The translations under genes and the position numbers were made by a program. This document shows, one piece after another, positions 44,084-52,223 of a stretch of 64,000 bases of DNA. The notes beneath the pieces are model-generated. The model saw nothing but the letters and a program-made list of their open reading frames with translations, searched no databases and had not been told where the DNA came from. Source of the stretch: Aeromicrobium choanae (GTDB lineage Bacteria; Actinomycetota; Actinomycetes; Propionibacteriales; Nocardioidaceae); NCBI RefSeq assembly GCF_900167475.1, contig NZ_LT796768.1:1798001-1862000 (forward strand), given 5' to 3'. The first letter of the stretch is position 1. The number at the start of each line of letters is the position of its first letter.

Positions 44084-47000
44084 CTACAACTCCGCGGACG
44101 GCTTCTTCAGGTCCGGTCGAGTGCCTTCCTCACACCCAGGGCAATCCACTAAGTCGATGTCGTTTACTGTTGCGCATCCGTTGCATGACCAACGGACAGG
44201 TGAGGGTTCACCGGCATCCAACGTGCCTCGGACTGTGAGGTCGTCGTCGACACTTAGCTTCCGCGCGATCTCGCCGTCAGTATCGAGTTCGCTCGATACT
44301 CGGACAGCCATCTCGGCGGCCTGCCGGTAGGCAGGGTCTTCCGAGGCGGCGGCGCGTCTGAGTAGGTCGGTGCCGTTCGCGCTAACGAGGATTGCGACGA
44401 CGTGGAACAGCATGGCCCGCTGAGGTTTCCATCGGGAACGGTCCGCCTCAAAGAACGAATCCGGGTCCCAGCGGGCTGTCGTTTGAGCCAAGAGGTTGGC
44501 GGCACTCCATGCGATCCAATCGGAGTGCGCCCCGAGAGCTTCGATAAGGGAGTGCTGCTGCTCGGCCGTTAGCGCGTCGGGCGCTACAGAGTCCCGTACG
44601 TAGGCCGGCCGGACGGTCACGGTCCACCAGTCGTGAGGTAGCTCGTCGCCGGGGGCTGGTTGATTGAGCACATACTGCGCCTGCGCCGCAGCTGCTGGAA
44701 TATCGACGCCGTATCCGAGGGCGACACACTGTAGCCACTTGGTACGCAGTTCATGGCTGTCCAATATGAACGCGGTGTCGAACTCGCCCACACCGACGGT
44801 TGCGTACCCAGCTGCGAAGACTAGGTCGCCAAGGTCCCTCAACGACCAGCGGTCGAGCTTAGTGAGCGCTGGCAGCGTATCGCTGTCGTGAAGGGCGGCG
44901 ATGTCGCCCAAGAACTGCTTCTCGTAGTCACGCTCAGCCATGCGCGATAAGAAGTTCATCCATGGCCTTCGCTTAGCCCACGGTGACACCGTGATACCGG
45001 TCGCACGCAGCGCACGATCGATCCGGGCATGGTCTTTCATGGAACCGTGCATTGAAATCTCGTAAATCTGCTCGGCGGACCGCTCCGCGAGATGCTCGAG
45101 GTGGCGGACAGCGAGCAGCGCAACTGGGACCAAGCCGAATGGAGTCGGTGTGCCAGTCGGGACAGTGACGCTTCGTCGAGATGTCCTGATGAGCGGCGGG
45201 GTGTCCGGCAACTCCATGTCGATGGCGGCCTGGACTAGTTCGACCTCGGCTCCCGTGAGGTCGCGGACTTCGGTTGCTGCGTCAGTGAGAACCACCCAGG
45301 CGTTAGGCAACAACTTCATGGGTTCCGGCAGAGGTAGTGTCGAGATGAACTTGCGGCGTTCGGCGCGTAGCGCCGCGGGAAGCGGGAGCTCGCAGACTGC
45401 TTCCACAATTGGCCAAGAGTCAGCGCGGCGTTTCCCTGCGATCTTCGTGAGTATCTCGCTGCGCGACCGGTGCTTTCGTGGCCCGAGTTCAATTTCTCCC
45501 GAATCGACCGCCGTGAAATGCTGCAGCAGCTGAGCAAGCAGGCGGCGCATGTCCGGTTCGACGAGCTCGATGGTGCCGTTGCCTGCGGTGGCGGCGACTG
45601 CTGACGACGCATGGGGGTCCGCTTCGCCAAGGTCGAGAAGGGCTTGGACCAGCTCCGGGTTTAGACCTTGGGCGAGGCCCAACACCCCATGGGAGTCTTC
45701 GTACTTCAAAGCGCTCACCGCCCACGCCTGAAGCTCAGACGCCTCGCACGTCGTTGTCCACATCGCCGTTGCGACCTCGGTAAAAACCCGGCTGCGGCTC
45801 AGCAACACGCCGGACTCATCGTCGATGGTGAAGACGGATACATGCTCGTCCCAGAACCTCAGCACCTGCGCGGCGAGCTCCTTCGCCCGACCGCTTGGAA
45901 GCAGCCATCGATCCTCCACCAGCAACTTCGTCAGGCCTGCTAGAGCTTCCGCCTTCGAGATGTTATCGACGGTATCGAGCATTCGACCTAGGAGCTGGAA
46001 CCCGTCGAGCAACATTGTGGGACTCAGGTCGAGCGCCCACGCCAACTCAGGCCCTGCGAACCGCACCAACTCCCAGCGCTCCACTGACCTAACGACGGCT
46101 CGATGCAGCAACTCCGCACGTTCCTGCGGAACGTTCAGCTCAGACGACTCAGCAACGATCAGGACGACGAGCAACGCCAGCTGCGGAACTTCAACGAGAC
46201 CTGCCTGAGCATCACGGACCTCTCGTACCCACGCACGCCGTGCGTCCAACCAGTCGCTGCGGATGTCCTCGTTGACGCGGACGCGTGCGCACTCGTCGAG
46301 CACCTTTCCCATCGTCGAGGTCAAGTCGTTCGGGCGTTGCAGATCCAAGCGCGGGAGGCCCAAGCGCTCCGCCGGCACCTCTGCGCTCGCGCGCGTCGCC
46401 AAGACCACCCCGGTGTCCGGATGAAGGCCGTCGATCATGCGCTTCAGGTGGTCAGCCATCAAGGGCGCCTCAGACCGACATTCGTCCAAGCCATCCAGAA
46501 CCAGCAACACGTCGCCAAACGCAGCGCGTGCCGTCAGTTCCGCGCTCAGTAGCCCCCGAGTGTTTTGGGTGCCCCGAAGTGCCCCAGCTTCTAGGACGTC
46601 CGCCAACCCCAGATCTCGGTCACGAACCACCGGCAGCAAGTTAGGCAGGTGAACAAGCACCGGAATCGGTGCGTCGATGTGCCCAGCACACGCAGCCGCA
46701 ATCTCCCGCGTCGCGACCGACTTCCCCGATCCTGGCTGCCCAACCAACAATGCCCTTCGTCGTCGTCGGACAATCTGACTCAACGCTGTAGCCGATCCCC
46801 GGTCACCAGTCTGCGTCGAATCAATCACTCGAAGACTGTCGTACAAGCCATCGATCAGGACCGGTCCGAGGTCCTCCGCGAGAAGCGGCAGATTCACCCT
46901 CCCCTTCTGCGCCAAGAAACTGTCCAAGTACTTCTGTAGGGCCTCTTCCGTCGCAGCGACCGTGGCTGCCGGCGAGCCTCCATCCAGCCGAACTGATAAC

Positions 47001-47659
47001 CCTCCCGCGGTCTCCAACATTGCGACCAACGACGGGACGTCAGCCCTCAACCCCGAACCGGCCAAGCTGTGAAGACCGCTTTGAAGCGTCGACAGGGCGG
47101 AGCCAGGGTCACCCTCGACGACGTTTGCCAGCAGCACCCGCAGCACGGTCTGCGTGTCGTGACTTACTGGAGAACCAGGCACCTGAAGTAGTCGTGCCCG
47201 CCGATGAACCTCATCCTGCTGAGCGACTGGCACCAGCTCATCCAGCCTCTTCAACGCCTCAATTTCCACCGACCGATAGATCTCCTGGCCGGCACGGAGA
47301 CGTCGTAGCCCTTCCGCCAAGTCCTTCACCCACGCTGCGCAACTCTCGAACGTCAGTCCAAGCAAGTCATCAGGCCCTACGCGCGCAGAAAGCTGAGCAA
47401 CCCAACCGGCCACCGTCTCCTTGAAGGGCCTCCCGGCGTCAACGTGGTTCTTGGCCGACACGAAGGCTCTCGAGCCGCCGGTGAGGCCCAAGACGATGTC
47501 GTCCGTCGCGTCAGGAGTCTCGAAGTCGATGAAGAGGATCTTGGTAGACGCGTCTAACGCATCTACAGGCCTGCCGACGAGCGCGTGGACCGCGAAGTAG
47601 ACCGCGGCGTTTCGTCGGAACACGCTCCCTGCCTCGTTTGCCCGGCCCGCGCTGCTCAT
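44084..47659 (-). CDS. Nuclease-NACHT NTPase, Avs/bNACHT-like antiviral candidate
   Basis: 1191 aa. The N-terminal 100 residues have a PD-(D/E)XK-like layout (DATDDIVLGLTGGSRAFVSAK, with D53/D54 and K70) as in Cap4/DUF4297-type effector nucleases. A NACHT-type NTPase follows: Walker A GQPGSGKS 307-314, Walker B LLVLDGLDE 385-393 and sensor VVLATRAS near 418-425. About 700 residues of helical sequence come next, probably a repeat-type sensor. The protein ends in a zinc-ribbon-like CNGC...CPGC pair near 1160-1180. This effector-STAND-sensor order matches antiviral NLR-like proteins that recognise phage components and then degrade DNA. The ATG preceded by GGAG was chosen; a GTG six codons earlier is possible. 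Confidence 0.78.
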   Translation of the reverse strand: MSSAGRANEAGSVFRRNAAVYFAVHALVGRPVDALDASTKILFIDFETPDATDDIVLGLTGGSRAFVSAKNHVDAGRPFKETVAGWVAQLSARVGPDDLLGLTFESCAAWVKDLAEGLRRLRAGQEIYRSVEIEALKRLDELVPVAQQDEVHRRARLLQVPGSPVSHDTQTVLRVLLANVVEGDPGSALSTLQSGLHSLAGSGLRADVPSLVAMLETAGGLSVRLDGGSPAATVAATEEALQKYLDSFLAQKGRVNLPLLAEDLGPVLIDGLYDSLRVIDSTQTGDRGSATALSQIVRRRRRALLVGQPGSGKSVATREIAAACAGHIDAPIPVLVHLPNLLPVVRDRDLGLADVLEAGALRGTQNTRGLLSAELTARAAFGDVLLVLDGLDECRSEAPLMADHLKRMIDGLHPDTGVVLATRASAEVPAERLGLPRLDLQRPNDLTSTMGKVLDECARVRVNEDIRSDWLDARRAWVREVRDAQAGLVEVPQLALLVVLIVAESSELNVPQERAELLHRAVVRSVERWELVRFAGPELAWALDLSPTMLLDGFQLLGRMLDTVDNISKAEALAGLTKLLVEDRWLLPSGRAKELAAQVLRFWDEHVSVFTIDDESGVLLSRSRVFTEVATAMWTTTCEASELQAWAVSALKYEDSHGVLGLAQGLNPELVQALLDLGEADPHASSAVAATAGNGTIELVEPDMRRLLAQLLQHFTAVDSGEIELGPRKHRSRSEILTKIAGKRRADSWPIVEAVCELPLPAALRAERRKFISTLPLPEPMKLLPNAWVVLTDAATEVRDLTGAEVELVQAAIDMELPDTPPLIRTSRRSVTVPTGTPTPFGLVPVALLAVRHLEHLAERSAEQIYEISMHGSMKDHARIDRALRATGITVSPWAKRRPWMNFLSRMAERDYEKQFLGDIAALHDSDTLPALTKLDRWSLRDLGDLVFAAGYATVGVGEFDTAFILDSHELRTKWLQCVALGYGVDIPAAAAQAQYVLNQPAPGDELPHDWWTVTVRPAYVRDSVAPDALTAEQQHSLIEALGAHSDWIAWSAANLLAQTTARWDPDSFFEADRSRWKPQRAMLFHVVAILVSANGTDLLRRAAASEDPAYRQAAEMAVRVSSELDTDGEIARKLSVDDDLTVRGTLDAGEPSPVRWSCNGCATVNDIDLVDCPGCEEGTRPDLKKPSAEL

Positions 47660-47811
47660 GGGCTCCAGCCTATTCACCTGAACCGTCGGCCCGGATGGAT
47701 TCGACGAGGTGATGGTCCCTAGGCAGGGTTCTAGCTGCGGTGGTCGTAGGCAGAGCCGACCGAGGCTTTGGTCCAGGCGCGGGCTGGCTCGAGGTACGAC
47801 TCGGAGTTCTA

Positions 47812-48862
47812 TTAGTCCGGGATGTTGCTCGATGGTCCGCGCTTCAAGTAGGTCGCGTCGGCAACGCTTGTCCAACCGTCTAAGTCGAAGAACCGTCGAC
47901 GCGCAGCTTGGTCGTGCAGCGCGAAGAGGCCAGTGTGGATGAACACTGGTTCAACTACGCGGCTCTTCAGGCGGATCCCGATAGTCGCGAGCGTCTCGAA
48001 TTCGATGCCGACCGAGTTCATGTCAAGGTCGTAAACCTCGCGGTACGTCTTGTGCAGCGGTTCGGGGAAGTGGTCCTTGAACTTGTCGTTGAACTCCGGC
48101 TGGAAGTACAGGATCAACGCGGCTTCTGACAAAGCGGTTATCACGCTTGGGTCGAGTTCGGCACTGTGCACAGCTGCCGCGTGCTCGAGCGACTTTTTAT
48201 CGCCCTGGGAACCGGTCCACGGGCCGAAAATTGCCATCTTGTTGAGGGTCTCGAACTGCATCAGCACGACCCACACGTCCAAGTGTGGCGCGTTTTGGTT
48301 GGTATCAGCCATGATTTTTTGCAGCGTTCCGTGATTCTGGAGCCGGCTTCGGATTGCTCCGCCCGCGTCCTGAGACTGCCCCACGTAAACGACGTCCAAG
48401 TCGAATAGCGCTTCATCGACGGCCGTTGCATCCATTCGTCTTGACCCCATCACACTCTGGAGGTACTTCGCGAACCACATCGCCGTTGGCGCCCCTGAGA
48501 CGAGGTCTCCGTCCTCGTTGTGCAACTCCATCACGGTGAATGGGGCCTTTGCTACGAGACGTAGAGGCTGGCCGAACGGGTTCACGCCGCGGAGATGCAC
48601 GGTGTTCGACTCTCCGGCACCCAGATCTGCAGTCAGGGAGACCTCGAGCGATTCGGCGTCGCACTTCCAAGTTCGAGGGTCGACGGTGATCCGTGGCCGC
48701 CGCCCGATGAGGTAGATGTTGCACGCGGGCACGTCTGGTTCGTTGCTCACGGATCCCAGTTGCGCAGGAGCCAATATGCCGGCCCAGTCGCACAAACGTC
48801 GTTACCGCATGCTCGATGTCGTACTTGAAATCGGGCTTCGAGTCCGCAGAGTCGTCACTCAT
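47812..48862 (-). pseudogene. GIY-YIG-like nuclease gene with an apparent frameshift near its start
   Basis: A long frame (48795 to 47812, up to 327 aa) encodes VVYVGQSQDAGG...RLQNHGTLQKI, a GIY-YIG-like pattern, in its centre, plus a beta-rich N-terminal part (RPRITVDPRTWKCDAESLEVSL) and a helical C-terminal region. It has no good start: upstream in the same frame is a stop, whereas an ATG at 48862 opens the sequence MSDDSADSKPDFKYDIEHAVTTFV in the adjacent frame. A one-base shift near 48794-48796 (a run of three identical bases) would join both into one protein. This could be a sequencing error, programmed shift or decay. It lies upstream of the NACHT gene on the same strand, 152 bases away. 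Confidence 0.5.
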
Positions 48863-49005
48863 GTATGAAGACTCTCGCGCTTGGGCTGGGTGATCGCCAC
48901 AACACGCGGAGGGCCGTTTCCCAAGTCGCTACTGCGGTTTTGGTTGCGGCTGTTCGGACATCTCGCTCGGCCCAACCGGTCGGTACTGGACCGCGGTGCG
49001 CGACC

Positions 49006-49034
49006 GTGCCGGTATGTGCCGGAACTCCCGGCAC
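49006..49034 (+). repeat. Right arm-type repeats GTGCCGG (direct) and CCGGCAC (inverted)
   Basis: GTGCCGGTATGTGCCGGAA (49006-49024) matches the left-end copy at 17 of 19 positions, and an inverted CCGGCAC follows at 49028-49034. They lie 105 bases inside the right core repeat, the expected place for integrase arm sites. Confidence 0.65.
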
Positions 49035-49138
49035 GCGGGGGCAGTGCGTGGCCATGCGGGGCACCTTCTGGTGATACGTTCATCTAGTCAGGACAGTCCA
49101 AAATGGCACTGACCTGCACAGACGCCAGTGGGTCGGGT

Positions 49139-49185
49139 CTTGCTTCCCAAGCAAGATACGCGGGTTCGATTCCCGTCACCGGCTC
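49139..49185 (+). repeat. attR core: duplicated tRNA-Gly 3' half
   Basis: Identical over 47 bases to the 3' half of the intact tRNA-Gly. The preceding bases do not form the 5' half of a tRNA, so this is a partial copy and not a gene. It marks the right boundary of the element. Confidence 0.95.
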
Positions 49186-49206
49186 CAGCAGCGGAGATGG
49201 TCCCGC

Positions 49207-49626
49207 TCAGACCGTCTTCACGATGTACACGTCGCACGGCGCGTGGTGCGCCACGTCGGTGGCCACGCTGCCGAGCAGGCGACTGATCCCCTGCACGCGC
49301 CGGTTCCCGACCACGATGAGGTCGGCGCCGATCTCCTTCGCGACGTGCACGAGGGCGTCGGCGGGCTTGCCGGGTGCGGGGCTCGCCTCGACGGTCCCTT
49401 GGTAGGAGAGGCTCTCGGCGACCTGCCGCGCGATGGCCTCGGCCCGCTCGCCCGGGCTCAGCGGATGCATGCCCGGCGGCAGGTCGGTGGCCGCGGCGGC
49501 CTTCTCGTCGACTGCGGTGACGATGTGCAGGGCGGCGCCGGTGGCGGATGCGAGCTCGGCCGCGACCTCCGCGGCGCGGGACGCGGTGTCGCTGCCGTCG
49601 ACGCCGACGAGGATGGTCTTGTACAC
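49207..49626 (-). CDS. Universal stress protein, UspA family
   Basis: 139 aa: ILVGVDGSDTASRAAEVAAELA at the N-terminus and the ATP-binding signature VVGNRRVQGISRLLGSVATDVAHHAPCDVYIV at the C-terminus, in the G-2x-G-9x-G(S) pattern, so it should bind ATP. Such proteins accumulate in stationary phase or hypoxia. It is the first core gene after the element, convergent toward it. Confidence 0.92.
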   Translation of the reverse strand: MYKTILVGVDGSDTASRAAEVAAELASATGAALHIVTAVDEKAAAATDLPPGMHPLSPGERAEAIARQVAESLSYQGTVEASPAPGKPADALVHVAKEIGADLIVVGNRRVQGISRLLGSVATDVAHHAPCDVYIVKTV

Positions 49627-49737
49627 GTCTGGCTCCTCAGGGTTGGCTTGTCAGCACCTTCGCACATGAAAGGGCCAGGCGCCGCCGGCCAGAACGGCTG
49701 CGCGAACAGGGGAGCGCGGGTGCGTTAGGTTCTACTC

Positions 49738-50316
49738 GTGCTGCTTTCGGACCGCGACATCCTCGCCGAGATCGACGCCCGACGGGTCGCGCTCGACCCC
49801 TACGAGCCCTCGATGATCCAGCCGTCGAGCATCGACGTGCGCCTCGACAAGTTCTTCCGCGTCTTCGACAACCACAAGTACCCGCACATCGATCCGGCTC
49901 AGGACCAGTCCGACCTGACCCGCGAGGTCGAGGTGACCGGTGACGACGCGTTCATCCTGCACCCGGGCGAGTTCGTGCTCGGCTCGACGTACGAGTACGT
50001 GACGCTGCCCGACGACGTGGCCGCCCGGCTCGAGGGCAAGTCCTCGCTGGGCCGGCTCGGCCTGATGACGCACTCGACCGCCGGGTTCATCGACCCCGGC
50101 TTCCAGGGCCACATCACGCTCGAGCTCGCCAACGTCGCGACGCTGCCCATCAAGCTCTACCCCGGCATGAAGATCGGCCAGCTGTGCTTCTTCCGGCTGA
50201 CGTCGGCCGCGGAGAACCCCTACGGCTCGGAGAAGTACGGGTCCCGTTATCAGGGCCAGCGCGGACCCACGGCATCGCGGTCCCACGCGAACTTCCACCG
50301 GAGTGTGATCGACTGA
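49738..50316 (+). CDS. dcd: dCTP deaminase, probably dUMP-forming
   Basis: 192 aa with the trimeric dUTPase/dCD fold: [42 protein letters not shown] and [20 protein letters not shown]. The HSTAGFID form is typical of bifunctional dCTP deaminase-dUTPases that go from dCTP to dUMP, as in mycobacteria; that extension is inferred. A TAGGTT box ends six bases before the GTG, suggesting leaderless expression. The HAD gene starts four bases after the stop. Confidence 0.93.
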   Translation: MLLSDRDILAEIDARRVALDPYEPSMIQPSSIDVRLDKFFRVFDNHKYPHIDPAQDQSDLTREVEVTGDDAFILHPGEFVLGSTYEYVTLPDDVAARLEGKSSLGRLGLMTHSTAGFIDPGFQGHITLELANVATLPIKLYPGMKIGQLCFFRLTSAAENPYGSEKYGSRYQGQRGPTASRSHANFHRSVID

Positions 50317-50320
50317 GGGC

Positions 50321-51130
50321 ATGACCGCGCCCGACATCAAGCTCGTCGTGGCCGACCTCGACGGCACCCTCCTCGACGAGCGCAAGCAGATGCCCGCCGA
50401 GACCTTCGGCCTCATTCGTGAGCTGCAGGCCGCCGGCGTCGCCTTCGCCCCCGCCAGCGGACGCCAGTGGGCGACCATCGAGTCGATGTTCCACGAGGTC
50501 GCCGGCGAGCTCGTCATCATCGCCGAGAACGGTGCCTACGTGACTCATCGGGGCGTCGAGGTGGCGGTGCACCCGCTGGACCCGGCGTGGGTGTCCGCGG
50601 CGGTCACGAAGACGCAGGGACTCGCCGATCGGGGCGTCGACCTCGGCATCGTGGTCTGCGGCGTCGAGTCAGCGTGGATCGACCGCACCGACCAGCCGTT
50701 CCTCGACCAGGTCGAGCCGTACTACCGGCGGCTCAAGGTGGTCGACGACCTGACCTCGGTCGACGACACGATCATCAAGCTGGCCGTGCACGACTTCGGC
50801 GACCTCGAGGCCGTCACCGCGCCCTTCCTCCTGGAGCACGCGGAGCAGAACCCGGTCGCCCTCTCGGGTGCCCACTGGGTCGACGTGATGGCCGAGGGCG
50901 TCAACAAGGGCCTGGCCGTCCGCGAGCTCCAGGCCGAGATGGGCATCGACTCCACCCAGACGATGGTGTTCGGCGACTACCTCAACGACTACGAGATGCT
51001 CGAGGCGGCCGACTGGTCGTTCGCGATGGGCAACGCCCACCCCGACATCCTCGACCTGGCGAACTACACGGCCCCGCCGAACTCCGAGAACGGCGTCATC
51101 ACCACCGTTCGGGCCGTGCTCGGTCTCTGA
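50321..51130 (+). CDS. Cof-type HAD-IIB sugar-phosphate phosphatase
   Basis: 269 aa with all HAD motifs: VVADLDGTLLD (8-18), ASGRQ near 45, the Lys in VNKGLAV near 195, and VFGDYLNDYEM near 215. The alpha/beta cap between motifs II and III assigns subclass IIB. It likely dephosphorylates sugar phosphates or flavin/PLP-type phosphates. It is cotranscribed with dcd. Confidence 0.9.
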   Translation: MTAPDIKLVVADLDGTLLDERKQMPAETFGLIRELQAAGVAFAPASGRQWATIESMFHEVAGELVIIAENGAYVTHRGVEVAVHPLDPAWVSAAVTKTQGLADRGVDLGIVVCGVESAWIDRTDQPFLDQVEPYYRRLKVVDDLTSVDDTIIKLAVHDFGDLEAVTAPFLLEHAEQNPVALSGAHWVDVMAEGVNKGLAVRELQAEMGIDSTQTMVFGDYLNDYEMLEAADWSFAMGNAHPDILDLANYTAPPNSENGVITTVRAVLGL

Positions 51131-51136
51131 CTCCCG

Positions 51137-51181
51137 ATCGGGGAGTCCTGCTGGCAACCGGTGGCACCGGAACTCCCCGAT
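51137..51181. terminator. Inverted repeat ATCGGGGAGT ... ACTCCCCGAT
   Basis: Perfect 10-base arms separated by 25 bases, within which CCGGT-GGC-ACCGG forms a second small hairpin. It follows the HAD stop by six bases and probably terminates dcd-HAD. A near-identical repeat lies at the far end of the next gene. Confidence 0.7.
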
Positions 51182-51234
51182 GACGGGTGTGGAGAACGGG
51201 CGGGGCGGGGTCCGATCCGCGAGATCGTGGAGGG

Positions 51235-52182
51235 ATGCGGCGCCACCATGACCAGGACGGAGTCGTCGCCCGGCGGCAGCTGCTCGCCGACGGTCTGACT
51301 CCGAACGACGTCCGCCGACTCCTGCGCCGCCGTGAGCTGACCGTGGTCCACGACGGCGTGTACGTGGACCACACCGGCCCTCTCACCTGGCGCCAGCGCG
51401 CGTGGGCTGCGGTCCTGTGGGCCTGGCCGGCGGCGCTGTGGGGCGAGTCCGCTCTGGTCGCGGGAGTCGACGAGGACCGCGCCGGCCCGGTCCACGTGGG
51501 CGTGGCGCACGCGAGGCGGCTGAGTCCTCCCGACGGGGTCATCGTGACCCGGGCGCGCGACTTCGCATCGCGCGTCCAGTGGAACCTCGCGCCGCCCAGG
51601 GTGACGTACGAGGATGCCGTGCTCGACGTCGCTGCCACCGCGCGACGCTTCGTCGACCAGATGGCCGTCCTCGCAGATGCAGTGGGCTCTCGCCGGACCA
51701 CGTCCGACCGCCTGCGGGCGCGGCTCGACTCCCGGCCGAGGTTCCCGCGGCGGGCGTTGTTCGAGAGGCTCCTCGCGGACATCGCGACCGGCACCCACTC
51801 GGTGCTGGAGCACGGCTACCTGACGCGCGTCGAACGAGCGCACGGCCTCCCGCCTGCGCGGCGACAGGTCCGGCAGGCCTCGGGTGGTTCGGTGCGGTAC
51901 CGCGACGCCGAGGTCGGCCGCGTCGTGATCGAGCTCGACGGGCGCCTGCACCACAGCTCGGTCGGTGGGCGCGACCGCGACCTCGAACGAGACCTCGACA
52001 CGGCCGTGGCCGACGCGGCGACCGTCCGTCTGGGCTGGGGGCAGGTGTTCGAGCGGCCCTGCGCGACCGCCACCAAGCTCGTCATGCTCTTCGTCCGCGA
52101 CGGGTGGGAGGGGACGCCGGTCCCGTGTGGCGCCGAGTGTTCCGCAGGGTGGGGATCGGGGAGTCCGGATGTCATCGGGTGA
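51235..52182 (+). CDS. AbiEi-like winged-helix plus DUF559 (VSR-like) protein
   Basis: 315 aa. The N-terminal winged helix (GVVARRQLLADGLTPNDVRRLLRRREL...VHDGVYV) resembles AbiEi antitoxins. The C-terminal domain has the PD-(D/E)XK-type core VVIELDGRLHHSSVGGRDRDLERD typical of DUF559. These proteins are abundant in actinobacteria, often in many copies, with unknown function; no AbiEii toxin is adjacent. The 3' end overlaps an inverted repeat, and similar repeats bracket the gene. The ATG after GGAGGG was chosen. Confidence 0.78.
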   Translation: MRRHHDQDGVVARRQLLADGLTPNDVRRLLRRRELTVVHDGVYVDHTGPLTWRQRAWAAVLWAWPAALWGESALVAGVDEDRAGPVHVGVAHARRLSPPDGVIVTRARDFASRVQWNLAPPRVTYEDAVLDVAATARRFVDQMAVLADAVGSRRTTSDRLRARLDSRPRFPRRALFERLLADIATGTHSVLEHGYLTRVERAHGLPPARRQVRQASGGSVRYRDAEVGRVVIELDGRLHHSSVGGRDRDLERDLDTAVADAATVRLGWGQVFERPCATATKLVMLFVRDGWEGTPVPCGAECSAGWGSGSPDVIG

Positions 52183-52198
52183 CCTTCACACTCCCCGA
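52155..52198. repeat. Second GATCGGGGAGTCC-type inverted repeat
   Basis: Arms TCGGGGAGT and ACTCCCCGA, separated by 25 bases, straddle the 3' end of the AbiEi/DUF559 gene and stop about 26 bases before the dipeptidase start. The left arm and its flank (GATCGGGGAGTCC) are identical to the hairpin on the gene's other side. Confidence 0.65.
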
Positions 52199-52223
52199 AC
52201 CGAACAGCGATAGCGTGTCGGCC

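Larger units (their letters stand above)
32796..49185. mobile_element. Integrative element in tRNA-Gly carrying defence-type cargo
   Basis: The element is bounded by 47-bp direct repeats of the tRNA 3' half. A tyrosine integrase gene lies at the tRNA end, an excisionase-like gene follows, and GTGCCGG arm-type repeats lie inside both ends. No capsid, terminase, conjugation or obvious relaxase gene is seen, so it is either a satellite/phage-derived island or an integrative element relying on helpers. Genes from about 36.9 kb onward have visibly lower GC and less third-position bias than the flanking core. The cargo is dominated by nuclease, NTPase and abortive-infection families. Confidence 0.92.
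48863..49206. other. Right end of the element and junction with the core
   Basis: No gene is seen. The stretch holds the right arm-type repeats, the right 47-bp core repeat and a short spacer before the uspA stop. Partial open frames are present but lack starts and motifs. Confidence 0.6.

Noticed and set aside
49139-49185. Second tRNA-Gly gene
   Set aside because: Only the 3' half is present; the preceding bases do not pair to form acceptor or D stems. It is the right attachment-site copy.
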